From Candidatus Zhuqueibacterota bacterium (GTDB taxonomy: Bacteria > Zhuqueibacterota > Zhuqueibacteria > Zhuqueibacterales > Zhuqueibacteraceae), in the NCBI GenBank assembly GCA_022616415.1, contig JAKEEU010000031.1, positions 62,001 through 126,000 of the forward strand: a DNA stretch of 64,000 nt, given 5' to 3'. The notes beneath the pieces are model-generated. The model was not told the origin of the DNA, did not search any database, and saw only the letters and a program-made list of their open reading frames with translations. Both the position numbers and the translations under genes were made by a program. This document shows positions 56,820 to 64,000 of this stretch, piece after piece (position 1 is the first letter of the stretch; each line of letters begins with the position of its first letter).

Positions 56820-58251
56820 GAACAAACTCTTCTCCCGCGTGTAACGCCTTCGTATTGAATTCTGCCAATTCCGGACGCGAATGCGCCTTTTCATTGATGG
56901 CGACAAGAACAGTTTCATCCGGCAGCAGCCCGGAGAGCGCAAGATAAGCGCCGAGCATCACAACGTTGGCCACTTTGGTGTTGCCGAGATTATCGGCGAG
57001 CCCGGTCGCCGGCACCGGCACGACTTGAACATCTTCGCGGAGAGCCACGCCGCTAATAAGCGAGCTGTTGTAAAGAATCAAACCGCCACGCCGCACTTCC
57101 GGCTGAAATTTTTCGAGCGAGGGCCGGTTCATCGCTATCAGCACGTCGGTTTCAGAGACCAGCGGCGAGCCGATGGGCTTGTCGGAAATGATGACGTGGC
57201 AATTCGCGGTGCCGCCGCGCATCTCCGGGCCATAATTCGGCAGCCAGCTCACCTGGCGGCCGGCGCGCATGCCGGCTTCGGCCAGGGCCACGCCCATGAA
57301 GAGAATGCCTTGGCCGCCAAAGCCGGAAATCTTCAAACGCGGACTTATTTGACGGACGCGGACGTCCGGCTTTTGCAAATTTTTCACGTCGCCGGTTTCT
57401 TCGGTTGGAATATCGAGCAAGCGATGCACGGTCGCGGCATCTTGCACGACACCGTTTGTCGGCGGCATGCGCGCGACGCCTTCTTTTTTGTCTTTAAAAA
57501 CACCGAGCGGAAAAACCGGCAGCATGTTTTCGATGAGCCATTTTTTCGCCGCCGCCGGCGTCAGCTTCCAGCCGGTCGGGCAGGTCGCGAGCAATTCCAC
57601 CAGCGTGAAGCCGCGGCCCTCGATCTGATACTGAATGGCTTTGCGAATGGCTTTGCGCGCGGCCATGACGTTCTTCGCTTCAGTGATGGCGGCGCGCTCG
57701 ATATAAGCCGGCGCCTCCAGAGTTGACAACAGCTCGCAAACGCGGATGGGATAGCCCTCGTTGCCAACGCTGCGGCCATAAGGCGTCGTCGTCGTTTTCA
57801 TGCCGAGCAGCGTCGTTGGCGCCATCTGACCGCCGGTCATGCCGTAAATGGCATTGTTCACGAAAATCACCGTGATATTTTCGCCGCGATTGGCGGCGTG
57901 CAAAATCTCGTTGCCGCCGATCGCCGCGAGATCGCCGTCGCCTTGATAACTGATGACGATGCTGTTCGGCAACGCTCTCCGCGCGCCGGTAGCGACCGCC
58001 GGCGCGCGGCCGTGCGCGGCTTGAATATTGCCGCATTTCATATAGTAATAAGCGAACACGGCGCATCCCACCGGCGAAACGAACACCGTGCGATCGCGGA
58101 TGCCGAAATCATCCATGGCCTCGGCAATCAATTTGTGAATGACGCCATGGCCGCAGCCGGGGCAATAATGCGTTGAGGTTTTTTCAGCGCCGGGCTTGCG
58201 GGCAAAAACTTCATAAAATGATTCCGGGCGTCGCAGGACGGTTGCTTCCAT
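56767..58251 (-). CDS. 2-oxoacid:ferredoxin oxidoreductase, fused beta and gamma subunits (vor-like)
   Basis: A 494-residue fusion. The beta part (about 1-280) has [18 protein letters not shown] for the cluster and a thiamine diphosphate motif starting [14 protein letters not shown] and ending [15 protein letters not shown]. The gamma part (about 310-475) begins [20 protein letters not shown] with [15 protein letters not shown]. This beta-gamma fusion with separate alpha and ferredoxin genes is typical of VOR-like enzymes for branched-chain 2-oxoacids. ATG 58251 has GGAG seven bases upstream. The last 17 residues derive from a repeat. Confidence 0.88.
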   Translation of the reverse strand: MEATVLRRPESFYEVFARKPGAEKTSTHYCPGCGHGVIHKLIAEAMDDFGIRDRTVFVSPVGCAVFAYYYMKCGNIQAAHGRAPAVATGARRALPNSIVISYQGDGDLAAIGGNEILHAANRGENITVIFVNNAIYGMTGGQMAPTTLLGMKTTTTPYGRSVGNEGYPIRVCELLSTLEAPAYIERAAITEAKNVMAARKAIRKAIQYQIEGRGFTLVELLATCPTGWKLTPAAAKKWLIENMLPVFPLGVFKDKKEGVARMPPTNGVVQDAATVHRLLDIPTEETGDVKNLQKPDVRVRQISPRLKISGFGGQGILFMGVALAEAGMRAGRQVSWLPNYGPEMRGGTANCHVIISDKPIGSPLVSETDVLIAMNRPSLEKFQPEVRRGGLILYNSSLISGVALREDVQVVPVPATGLADNLGNTKVANVVMLGAYLALSGLLPDETVLVAINEKAHSRPELAEFNTKALHAGEEFVRSSALWAQPSGIKHNDK

Positions 58252-58267
58252 GATTTGCTCCACTTTT

Positions 58268-58362
58268 CACTCTCGCTCTTACTCCTACTCATACATACTC
58301 TTTCTCGTACTCGCTTTTTAAAAATTATTAAAAGCGAGTAGGAGTATGAGTAAGAGTTATAA
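58268..58362. repeat. Inverted ACTCGCT/AGCGAGT word repeat downstream of the small zinc protein gene
   Basis: The left part repeats CTCGCTCTTACTCCTACTC and CTCGTACTCGCTTTTTAA (58268-58321); the right part (58328-58362) reads TTAAAAGCGAGTAGGAGTAT and GAGTAAGAGTT. The inner arms form a stem with a six-base loop. The TAA of the zinc protein gene (58357-58359) lies within its right arm, and the other end touches the vor-like gene's ribosome binding site. Confidence 0.75.
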
Positions 58363-58560
58363 CACGAAATCATCTTCCTCATAAATTTCAAACATCTCGG
58401 ATCGTTGTTTTTGGCGGCGGCGGAGAAACTCCAAACACGGCCCGCAATAAATCTCTTCGCTGTCTTCATCGTAAATCAAATAATGCGTCGAGCCGCAGCG
58501 GGCGCAGCAAAAATCCAATTCCCATTCATAGTCGGGGAACAATTCCTTTTCAATGACCAT
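58357..58560 (-). CDS. Small acidic zinc-ribbon protein
   Basis: A 67-residue protein with a zinc ribbon, CCARCGSTHYLIYDEDSEEI then YCGPCLEFL (CxxC and CxxC), and acidic ends (YEEDDFVL). The start at 58560 is chosen because AAAAGGAGG lies nine bases upstream. It resembles small zinc-binding proteins of unknown role found beside 2-oxoacid oxidoreductase genes. It is between vorA and the fused beta-gamma gene, and so may be part of that operon. Confidence 0.72.
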   Translation of the reverse strand: MVIEKELFPDYEWELDFCCARCGSTHYLIYDEDSEEIYCGPCLEFLRRRQKQRSEMFEIYEEDDFVL

Positions 58561-58662
58561 CGTATTTGCCTCCTTTTCAAACATAACCATCGCACGTTAT
58601 ATCAGCATATCTGCTCGACATCATTTATGGCATGCGCACAGCACGCAAGTGATATATACCGG

Positions 58663-58850
58663 TTAAGGGTTAAAATGTAACACCATATTGTCATTGCGAG
58701 TGGTATACCACTCACAGTGGCTTTTTCAGGAAGAAACGTTGTCATCGCGAGGAGCGCTTTTTGTGACGAAGCGATCTGTTAATTTTAAGAGATTGCTTCG
58801 CTGAGAAACGCTCGCCATGACCTTGCAAATTTACCCTGAACGAGTATAAC
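58663..58850. repeat. Dispersed GTCATTGCGAG-type repeat, copy 2
   Basis: GGTTAAGGGTTAAAATGTAA, TTGTCATTGCGAG, a short palindrome GAGTGGTATACCACTC (58698-58713), GTCATCGCGAGGAGCGC, GACGAAGCGATCTG and GAGATTGCTTCGCTGAGAAACG. The order mirrors copy 1 at 19205-19372 in the opposite orientation; both end in ACGAGTATAAC. It occupies the gap between the zinc protein and vorA-like genes, and no gene is coded in it. Confidence 0.7.
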
Positions 58851-58874
58851 AAGCCGTTCATCGAGCAATCAGCC

Positions 58875-59951
58875 TCAATCCGCTTTCCTGCCATTCCCTC
58901 CCAACCCATTCCAGAATTTTACAATCTGCTCCAACAACTCTTCCGCGGTTGGCACCACGCCGCCGGCGCGGCCATAGAATTCCACCGGCACCCAACCGTT
59001 GACGGCCAATTGCACGTCCTCCACCATTTGTCCCGTGCTCAATTCACAAACCAGAAAACCATACGCATAATCCGTCAACTCGCTGATCTTATGGCTGGGA
59101 AACGGCCACAGCGTGACCGGCCGCAACAACCCCGCCGGGATGCCCTGCTCGCGCGCCATGTCCACGGCGGTGCGCAGAAGCCGTGCAATGATGCCATAAC
59201 CGATGGTTACGATTTGCGCGTCGGCCAAACGATATTCCTCAAAACGCACTTCTTTGCCGGCGATCTCTGCATATTTCGCCTGCAAATGGCGGACGTGCGC
59301 TTCCAGCACTTCCGGTACCAGCTCGATCGAAGAAATCAAATTATCGCGCGTCGCGGCATTTCCTGACACGGCCCACGATTTTTCCGGCAGTTTGGCAACC
59401 GGCTTCGGAAAGCACACCGGTTCCATCATCTGGCCGATGAAACCATCCGCCAACACCACGACCGGATTGCGGTATTTGTCCGCCAGCGCAAAGGCGAACA
59501 TGGTCAAATCACACATTTCTTGCGCGCTATTCGGCGCCAGCACGATGACGCGATAGTTGCCGTGGCCGCCGCCTTTGACGATTTGAAAATAATCACCCTG
59601 CTCCGGCGCGATGTTGCCAAGCCCCGGTCCGCCGCGCATGACGTCAACGATCACCATCGGCAATTCCGCGCCGGCCGCATACGAGATGCCTTCTTGCATC
59701 AACGAGATACCCGGGCTCGAAGAAGCCGTCATGGCGCGCACGCCGGCCGAGGCGGCGCCGTAGAGCATGTTGATCGACGCCACTTCACTCTCTGCCTGCA
59801 AGAACGTACCGCCCAGCTTGGGAAAATATTCCGAGGCGGTTTCGGCAATTTCGCTCGCCGGCGTGATGGGGTACCCGAAGTAAGCGCGGCAGCCGGCGAG
59901 CAAGGCCGCTTTCACCACCGCTTCGTTGCCTTTGATGAGTTGCTTGTTCAT
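58875..59951 (-). CDS. 2-oxoacid:ferredoxin oxidoreductase, alpha subunit (vor-like)
   Basis: A 358-residue alpha subunit: [55 protein letters not shown] and [17 protein letters not shown]. It pairs with the fused beta-gamma protein and the upstream ferredoxin to oxidise a 2-oxoacid; the neighbouring leucine-type dehydrogenase suggests branched-chain substrates. The ATG at 59951 gives the normal family start. It is a paralogue of korA at 14071-15225. Confidence 0.9.
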   Translation of the reverse strand: MNKQLIKGNEAVVKAALLAGCRAYFGYPITPASEIAETASEYFPKLGGTFLQAESEVASINMLYGAASAGVRAMTASSSPGISLMQEGISYAAGAELPMVIVDVMRGGPGLGNIAPEQGDYFQIVKGGGHGNYRVIVLAPNSAQEMCDLTMFAFALADKYRNPVVVLADGFIGQMMEPVCFPKPVAKLPEKSWAVSGNAATRDNLISSIELVPEVLEAHVRHLQAKYAEIAGKEVRFEEYRLADAQIVTIGYGIIARLLRTAVDMAREQGIPAGLLRPVTLWPFPSHKISELTDYAYGFLVCELSTGQMVEDVQLAVNGWVPVEFYGRAGGVVPTAEELLEQIVKFWNGLGGNGRKAD

Positions 59952-59995
59952 AACTTCTTCCACATTGCAAGAGTTTCTAATAAGGCTAAGCATTT

Positions 59996-60268
59996 TCAAG
60001 CCGCTGCTTCCGCGACCGGCATTTTTGACTCCACCCGTTTGTACACCGTAATCGCCGCCGGTTCCGGGCACACATAAAAACACACGCCGCAACCCGTACA
60101 CGCCACGCCGATATATTCCGCCGGGTGATAACCCATGCGATTCAGCGCTTCGGAAATTTTCAGCACCGCAGGCGGACACACTTCGACACACAAGCCGCAG
60201 CCCTTGCATTCCTCCGCGTCAATGACCACCATGCCGCGGCCGCGGCTATCTTTTCGCACTTGCGCCAT
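59996..60268 (-). CDS. 2[4Fe-4S] ferredoxin subunit of the vor-like enzyme
   Basis: A 90-residue ferredoxin with motifs [12 protein letters not shown] and [12 protein letters not shown], each CxxCxxCxxxCP. It matches the delta subunit of VOR or POR. It precedes the alpha gene by 44 bases in the same direction, giving the order delta, alpha, (zinc protein), beta-gamma. The Ala/Val-rich C-terminus is not conserved. Confidence 0.9.
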   Translation of the reverse strand: MAQVRKDSRGRGMVVIDAEECKGCGLCVEVCPPAVLKISEALNRMGYHPAEYIGVACTGCGVCFYVCPEPAAITVYKRVESKMPVAEAAA

Positions 60269-60347
60269 AATATCGACTCTCTATAGAATTTTCTTGGCTC
60301 ACTTCATATTCAGCATTGACTTTCCAAAATGACATTTGTTTTGAAGT

Positions 60348-60731
60348 TCACAATCTTTGCCAGTTTGTGCGCAGCAGAACTCCGGCAACCAACGGCGGCA
60401 ACGCCATGGTCAGAATGACGAACAGGATGCCGCCAAAGGGAATCGAGCCTGCGGCAATCACCGGAAAAATGACGAGAATGAGCAAGCCCTCGAACATCAG
60501 CAGTTTTCCGCCAATCACTTCCCACCGCCACGCGACAATCGTCGTGAGCAAAAAAATCAACCCGGGCAACGCGGCGTGGAGCAGCACCCCACGCAGCGTC
60601 ACGCCCTCATAGAGGCCGGAGCTGAGGCCAAATAAAAGTCACCCGCTTGCCCACAGCATCGTCAACATCCGCGCGATCTTGCGGATTTGTTTCCACTGCG
60701 ATTCGAGATAAAAATTGCCGCTCGCCATCAT
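60348..60731 (-). pseudogene. Small membrane protein gene interrupted by in-frame TGA
   Basis: From ATG 60731 or 60728, behind AAGGAGG, the frame reads MMASGNFYLESQWKQIRKIA, RMLTMLWASG, a TGA (60639-60641), then LLFGLSSGLYEGVTLRGVLL and three hydrophobic helices to 60348. The pattern LWAGWW-x-FFGLASG in similar small membrane proteins suggests the TGA replaces a tryptophan. Both sides of the stop read as one protein of 127 residues. Either it is read through, or it is a fresh pseudogene, or there is a base error. Confidence 0.65.
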
Positions 60732-60748
60732 CGCCTCCTTCTCTTGAA

Positions 60749-60878
60749 GGAGTGTGGACTTTCTAGTCCGCATGCGCATCGCGGACTAGAAAGTCTCAAG
60801 CAGGTATTGCAAAAGCTTGCAAGTTTCTTCGTCTTTTTCGTCCACACGCGCATCGCGGACTAGAAAGTCCGCGCTCCC
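60749..60878. repeat. GTGGACTTTCTAGTCC repeat, copies 2 and 3
   Basis: GAGTGTGGACTTTCTAGTCC, GCATGCGCATCGCGGACTAG and AAAGTC (60749-60796), and again GTCCACACGCGCATCGCGGA with CTAGAAAGTCCGCGCTCCC (60839-60878), share the core of the copy at 34849-34906. Between the two lies unrelated sequence with AAAAGCTTGCAAG. Together they fill the gap between two small membrane protein genes. Confidence 0.75.
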
Positions 60879-60882
60879 GCTC

Positions 60883-61284
60883 TCAATGGTACGGCGGAAA
60901 TACTCTCGGCATCGTCGATTCTTTCAATTCCGCATTCGATTCGCCGAACGCTTTATCGTTGATCACCACCCAAAGCGTGTAAACGCCGAGCGCCGTGCCG
61001 AGTGGAACGATGAGCAAGCTCAAAAAGCCCAGCACCACCGCCAAGAACCGCGCCCAAAGCCATCGTTTGAGCAGCGCCACACCGGTGACGAGAGCAGGCA
61101 AAGATTCCACTGCAAAAAAGAAGGCAATCACCGACACAAAGCCGGAAGTGCTGGCGAGCATGGTGACAACGCCCTTCACGGAAAGGTAACCGGTATGGGA
61201 ATTAAAAAGAATGACGGCGACAACGGCTCCCAGCATTCCAAAGGCGAGATACAGTATGCCGAGGATTTTGAGGTGATTCGTCAT
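60883..61284 (-). CDS. Small integral membrane protein of unknown function
   Basis: A 133-residue protein with four hydrophobic helices (about 8-26, 43-60, 66-80 and 85-110). Phrases such as GILYLAFGMLGAVVAVILFN and GTALGVYTLWVVIN resemble a common family of small membrane proteins with no known role. The ATG at 61284 is preferred over a GTG at 61293, as GGAGGT is seven bases upstream. It lies next to the interrupted membrane protein gene, with repeats between them. Confidence 0.65.
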   Translation of the reverse strand: MTNHLKILGILYLAFGMLGAVVAVILFNSHTGYLSVKGVVTMLASTSGFVSVIAFFFAVESLPALVTGVALLKRWLWARFLAVVLGFLSLLIVPLGTALGVYTLWVVINDKAFGESNAELKESTMPRVFPPYH

Positions 61285-61317
61285 GTTATTCACCTCCTTG
61301 TCGAGGTGTAAAGTGGT

Positions 61318-62613
61318 TCACAGCCATCTTTTTTCACGCGTGAACTTGACCAGCTCATCACGAAATTTCGGATGGGCAATTTTGATCAAGGCGCGGCAGC
61401 GTTCCTGTATGGTTTTGCCGTGCAGATAAGCGACGCCGTATTCGGTCACCACGTAATGCACGTCGCCGCGCGAGGTGACCACGCCGGCGCCTTCTTTCAA
61501 GTGCGGCACGATGCGGCTGAGCGAACCGTTTTTGGCCGTTGCCGGCAGCGCGATGATCGGCTTGCCGCCTTTGCTGCGGGCGGCGCCGCGAATGAAATCC
61601 ACCTGGCCGCCGATGCCGCTGTAAAAATTGTAGCCAATCGAATCCGCGCAAACCTGGCCGGTGAGATCGACCTCCAGCGCGGAGTTGATCGCCACCTGCT
61701 TGTCGTTGCGGCTGATAATGAACGGATCGTTGGTGTAGCTGCTCGGGTGAAATTCAAAGATCGGATTGTTGTCGATAAAATCATAAAGCTTGCGCGTGCC
61801 GAGCACGAATCCGACGATGACCTTGCCGGGATGCAGCGTTTTCTTTTCGTTGTTAATCACGCCCTTTTCGATCAGGTTGACGACCCCGTCGCTCACCATC
61901 TCCGTGTGAATGCCGAGGTCTTTTTTGCTCTCCAAATAATATAAAACCGCATCCGGAATTTCGCCGATGCCGAGCTGCAGCGTCGCGCCGTCTTCGATCA
62001 AGTCCGCGATGTTGCTGCCGATCTTTTTGGCCACGTCGGAAATCTGCCCTTGCGCGTGTTCGAGAATATCGTCTTCCACTTCAACGAGATAATCGATCTT
62101 GTTGAGGTGAATGAACGAGTCGCCAAGGCTGCGCGGCATTTTGGGATTGACTTGCGCGATGACCAAACCGGCGTGCTCGGCGGCGGTTTTCGTCGTATCC
62201 ACCCCGACGCCGTAGCTGCAAAAACCGTGTTCGTCCGGCGGCGAAACGTGAATCAGCGCAATATCGATCGGAACGCTGCCATTGGCGAACAGCGCTTCGA
62301 TTTCGCCCAGGAAAATCGGGATAAAATCGGCGCGGCCTTCATTAAGCGCGCGGCGCACGTTGGCGCCGGCAAAAAAGGCGACGTGGCGGAAATGGCCGGC
62401 CATTTCTGGATTGACATAGTCAGCGTTGCCGGCGGTGAGCAAATGAATAACCTTCACGTCACGCAACTGCGGGCCCCGCCGCACAATGGCGCGCACCAAC
62501 TGTTCAGGCTCGGCACAGCCAGGGTGAATGTAAACGGTTTGATCGTTGCGAATATGCGCGACGGCCTCGTCAGCGGAGCATCTTTTACTGCGATAGACTT
62601 CAAGCCAATTCAT
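61318..62613 (-). CDS. Acetyl-CoA hydrolase/4-hydroxybutyrate CoA-transferase family protein
   Basis: A 431-residue family I CoA transferase: VYIHPGCAEPEQLVRAIVRR, HVSPPDEHGFCSYGVGVDT, LQLGIGEIPDAVLYYLES and a catalytic glutamate probably in VVTEYGVAYLHGKTIQERC. It moves CoA between acetate and another acid, such as 4-hydroxybutyrate, butyrate or succinate. In this window it could convert acyl-CoAs from the two ferredoxin oxidoreductases to free acids. Its first codons overlap the alanine dehydrogenase end by 14 bp, implying one operon. Confidence 0.9.
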   Translation of the reverse strand: MNWLEVYRSKRCSADEAVAHIRNDQTVYIHPGCAEPEQLVRAIVRRGPQLRDVKVIHLLTAGNADYVNPEMAGHFRHVAFFAGANVRRALNEGRADFIPIFLGEIEALFANGSVPIDIALIHVSPPDEHGFCSYGVGVDTTKTAAEHAGLVIAQVNPKMPRSLGDSFIHLNKIDYLVEVEDDILEHAQGQISDVAKKIGSNIADLIEDGATLQLGIGEIPDAVLYYLESKKDLGIHTEMVSDGVVNLIEKGVINNEKKTLHPGKVIVGFVLGTRKLYDFIDNNPIFEFHPSSYTNDPFIISRNDKQVAINSALEVDLTGQVCADSIGYNFYSGIGGQVDFIRGAARSKGGKPIIALPATAKNGSLSRIVPHLKEGAGVVTSRGDVHYVVTEYGVAYLHGKTIQERCRALIKIAHPKFRDELVKFTREKRWL

Positions 62614-63733
62614 ATACTTTTCCTAATAATTCGTCAACCTGAACCGTGGGCCAACCCAACAACTCTCCAATGGCTGGTTGGGTGCATTTTCCTTGAAAGA
62701 GATAGATGCCACGCTGAAGAGAAGACTCAGCCACAAAAGCTTTTGGCCCGCTGTCAGCCGTGAGCTGAACAAACGGCAAAATGACATTATTCAGCGCCTG
62801 TGAGGCGGTGCGGGCGACCATCGCCGGAATGTTCGCTACCGCGTAGTGAATCACCCCGTGGCGAATAAAAACCGGATCGGTGAGCGTGGTCGGGCGGCTG
62901 GTTTCCACGCAACCGCCTTGATCGATCGACACGTCCAAAATCACACTGCCCTTGCGCATACGGTGCACCTGCGCTTCGGTGACCACGTGCGGCGATTGCT
63001 GGCCATGAATCATCACCGCGCCAACCACCACGTCGGCAGTCTCGATGTAGCGGTCAATATAATAAGGCGTTGCCAGCGCGGTGTTGACCGGAGCATGCAC
63101 CCATTTGGTAAGATCGCGCAGACGCGCCAAATCGCTATCCATGACGGTGACGTTGGCGCCGGCGCCGATGAACGCCTTTGCCGCGGTCTTGCCAACCACG
63201 CCCGCGCCGATGATGACCACGTTGGCCGCGGGAATGCCGGCCACTCCTCCCAGCGAAATGCCGCGCCCGCCTTCCTGCGTCGCCAGAAAACGTCCGGCAA
63301 TTTGCGGCAGCAACAAGCCGGCAATCTCGCTCATCGCCGTCAAAACCGGCAGATTGGCCATCTCGTCTTCAATCAAGTTATAGCCAATCGCCGTGCATTT
63401 GTCGTCGCTGAGCTTGGCCATCAGTTTTGTATTCAAAACGTTATAAGCCAAAAAACTGAAAAGCGTCTTGCCGGGCGTCAAATATTCGAACTCCGGCAAT
63501 AACGGCGGCATGACCTTGACGATGAGATCAGCGCGCTTGAATACCTCACCGGCGTTGAAAACCAGCTTGGCGCCCGCCTCATCGTAGGCTTCGTTGGTGT
63601 AATCACAGCCCAGGCCGGCGTCGGCCTGCACGATAACTTGATGGCCCGCTTTCACAAGCGCAAAAACTCCGGCGGGAATGAGCGCAACGCGATGTTCATC
63701 GCGCCAGCTTTCTTTGGGAATACCGATTATCAT
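62600..63733 (-). CDS. ald: Alanine dehydrogenase
   Basis: A 377-residue enzyme: IGIPKESWRDEHRVALIPAG at the N-terminus, VMPPLLPEFEYLTPGKTLFSF (quoted in part), VVIIGAGVVGKTAAKAFIGAG as the NAD-binding turn (in part) and SVILDVSIDQGG with HYAVANIPAMVARTAS. It reversibly deaminates alanine to pyruvate. The final 30 residues (ESSLQRGIYLFQGKCTQPAI) are typical of the family. It is coupled to the CoA transferase and follows a zinc-ribbon gene. Confidence 0.92.
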   Translation of the reverse strand: MIIGIPKESWRDEHRVALIPAGVFALVKAGHQVIVQADAGLGCDYTNEAYDEAGAKLVFNAGEVFKRADLIVKVMPPLLPEFEYLTPGKTLFSFLAYNVLNTKLMAKLSDDKCTAIGYNLIEDEMANLPVLTAMSEIAGLLLPQIAGRFLATQEGGRGISLGGVAGIPAANVVIIGAGVVGKTAAKAFIGAGANVTVMDSDLARLRDLTKWVHAPVNTALATPYYIDRYIETADVVVGAVMIHGQQSPHVVTEAQVHRMRKGSVILDVSIDQGGCVETSRPTTLTDPVFIRHGVIHYAVANIPAMVARTASQALNNVILPFVQLTADSGPKAFVAESSLQRGIYLFQGKCTQPAIGELLGWPTVQVDELLGKVYELA

Positions 63734-63785
63734 AAGATCACCATCTTAATCAGCGATGAAGAGCAACATAATTGCAGATTTTTTT

Positions 63786-64000
63786 CTAATAGCCCTGTTG
63801 CGCATACCAATCCGGATTCATCTCAAACATGCGTTTGCAGTCGGGACATTCAAAATAAAACGCCTTGTCATTCTGGCTGGCTTGCAACTGGGCGACCTTC
63901 GCCGATTCGATCTTCAGCGGCGCGCCACACACAGAGCATTTCCCATCGGGATTCTTCAAATCGGGGGCAGTGTTGGCTTTGGCGTGAAGCGAAGCGACGT
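63786..64000 (-). CDS. Zinc-ribbon protein (partial, start outside the window)
   Basis: The last 71 codons are visible, ending at TAG (63786-63788): HAKANTAPDLKNPDGKCSVC, then GAPLKIESAKVAQLQ, KAFYFECPDCKRMFEMNPDW. Two CxxC pairs (CSVC and CPDC) would bind zinc or another metal; the end has a YHS-like flavour (FYFECPDCKRMFEMNP). The role is unknown. It runs in the direction of alanine dehydrogenase, 52 bases upstream of it. Confidence 0.65.
   Translation of the reverse strand, partial: VASLHAKANTAPDLKNPDGKCSVCGAPLKIESAKVAQLQASQNDKAFYFECPDCKRMFEMNPDWYAQQGY

Noticed and set aside
58875..60209. Longer vor-like alpha subunit starting at 60209
   Set aside because: The extension would overlap the ferredoxin gene in another frame; the conserved start is at 59951.

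Overview
The window reads as one long chromosomal stretch of a moderately GC-rich bacterium, almost all of it coded on the minus strand. The likely host is a member of the FCB group, in the neighbourhood of KSB1 or Calditrichota-type lineages. This placement is inference. It rests on a secreted subtilase that ends in a FlgD/type IX secretion-like tail, on ferredoxin-linked 2-oxoacid oxidoreductases next to a complete succinate dehydrogenase gene set, and on dispersed TCATTTCGAG and GTCATTGCGAG repeats. No rRNA, tRNA, CRISPR array or insertion sequence was found.

Layout. 1-9.6 kb: partial secreted amidohydrolase, ccdAB toxin-antitoxin, ABC exporter, a threonine synthase remnant, SUMF1-like protein, SDR, threonine synthase, an ion transporter, an IrrE-like peptidase and a CBS protein. 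9.6-16 kb: a kor operon (MvhD-like protein, ferredoxin, KorA, KorB, KorC) followed by a transketolase-like gene broken by one in-frame TGA. 16-26 kb: radical SAM protein and a dispersed sdh locus (D, B, A, C) interleaved with a subtilase, a DUF6448 protein, a zinc-ribbon protein and a glutaredoxin-like protein. 26-35 kb: NrfC/NrfD, glutamate dehydrogenase, ferredoxin, alcohol dehydrogenase, then a multihaem sensor kinase, a membrane-tethered REC-GcvH fusion and an RsbRD-like protein. 35-47.5 kb: small membrane proteins, several decayed gene fragments, an AT-rich island with a response regulator and a TIR protein, an RND efflux system split by a TumE-like module, and a damaged Lon-like protease. 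47.5-64 kb: FeoAB, an NfnAB/SudAB-type flavoprotein pair, a frameshifted radical SAM paralogue, malic enzyme, leucine-type dehydrogenase, a second 2-oxoacid oxidoreductase (vor-like), a CoA transferase and alanine dehydrogenase.

How it works together. Three amino-acid dehydrogenases (glutamate, branched-chain, alanine) would deaminate amino acids to 2-oxoacids. Two 2-oxoacid:ferredoxin oxidoreductases would turn these into acyl-CoAs and reduced ferredoxin. NfnAB could exchange electrons between ferredoxin, NADH and NADPH. Malic enzyme, SDH and the CoA transferase close the carbon flow. Together with the exported subtilase this fits a peptide or amino-acid oxidising lifestyle.

Two patterns stand out. 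First, many gene junctions carry a private inverted repeat: one short word repeated in both orientations, with a different word at each junction, often supplying the stop codon or terminal codons of the adjoining gene. Second, the window holds many damaged genes: internal deletions, single-base frameshifts and in-frame TGA codons, two of which sit where tryptophan is expected. The most system-like novelty is the haem-sensor kinase with a REC-GcvH partner that has lost the lipoyl lysine.
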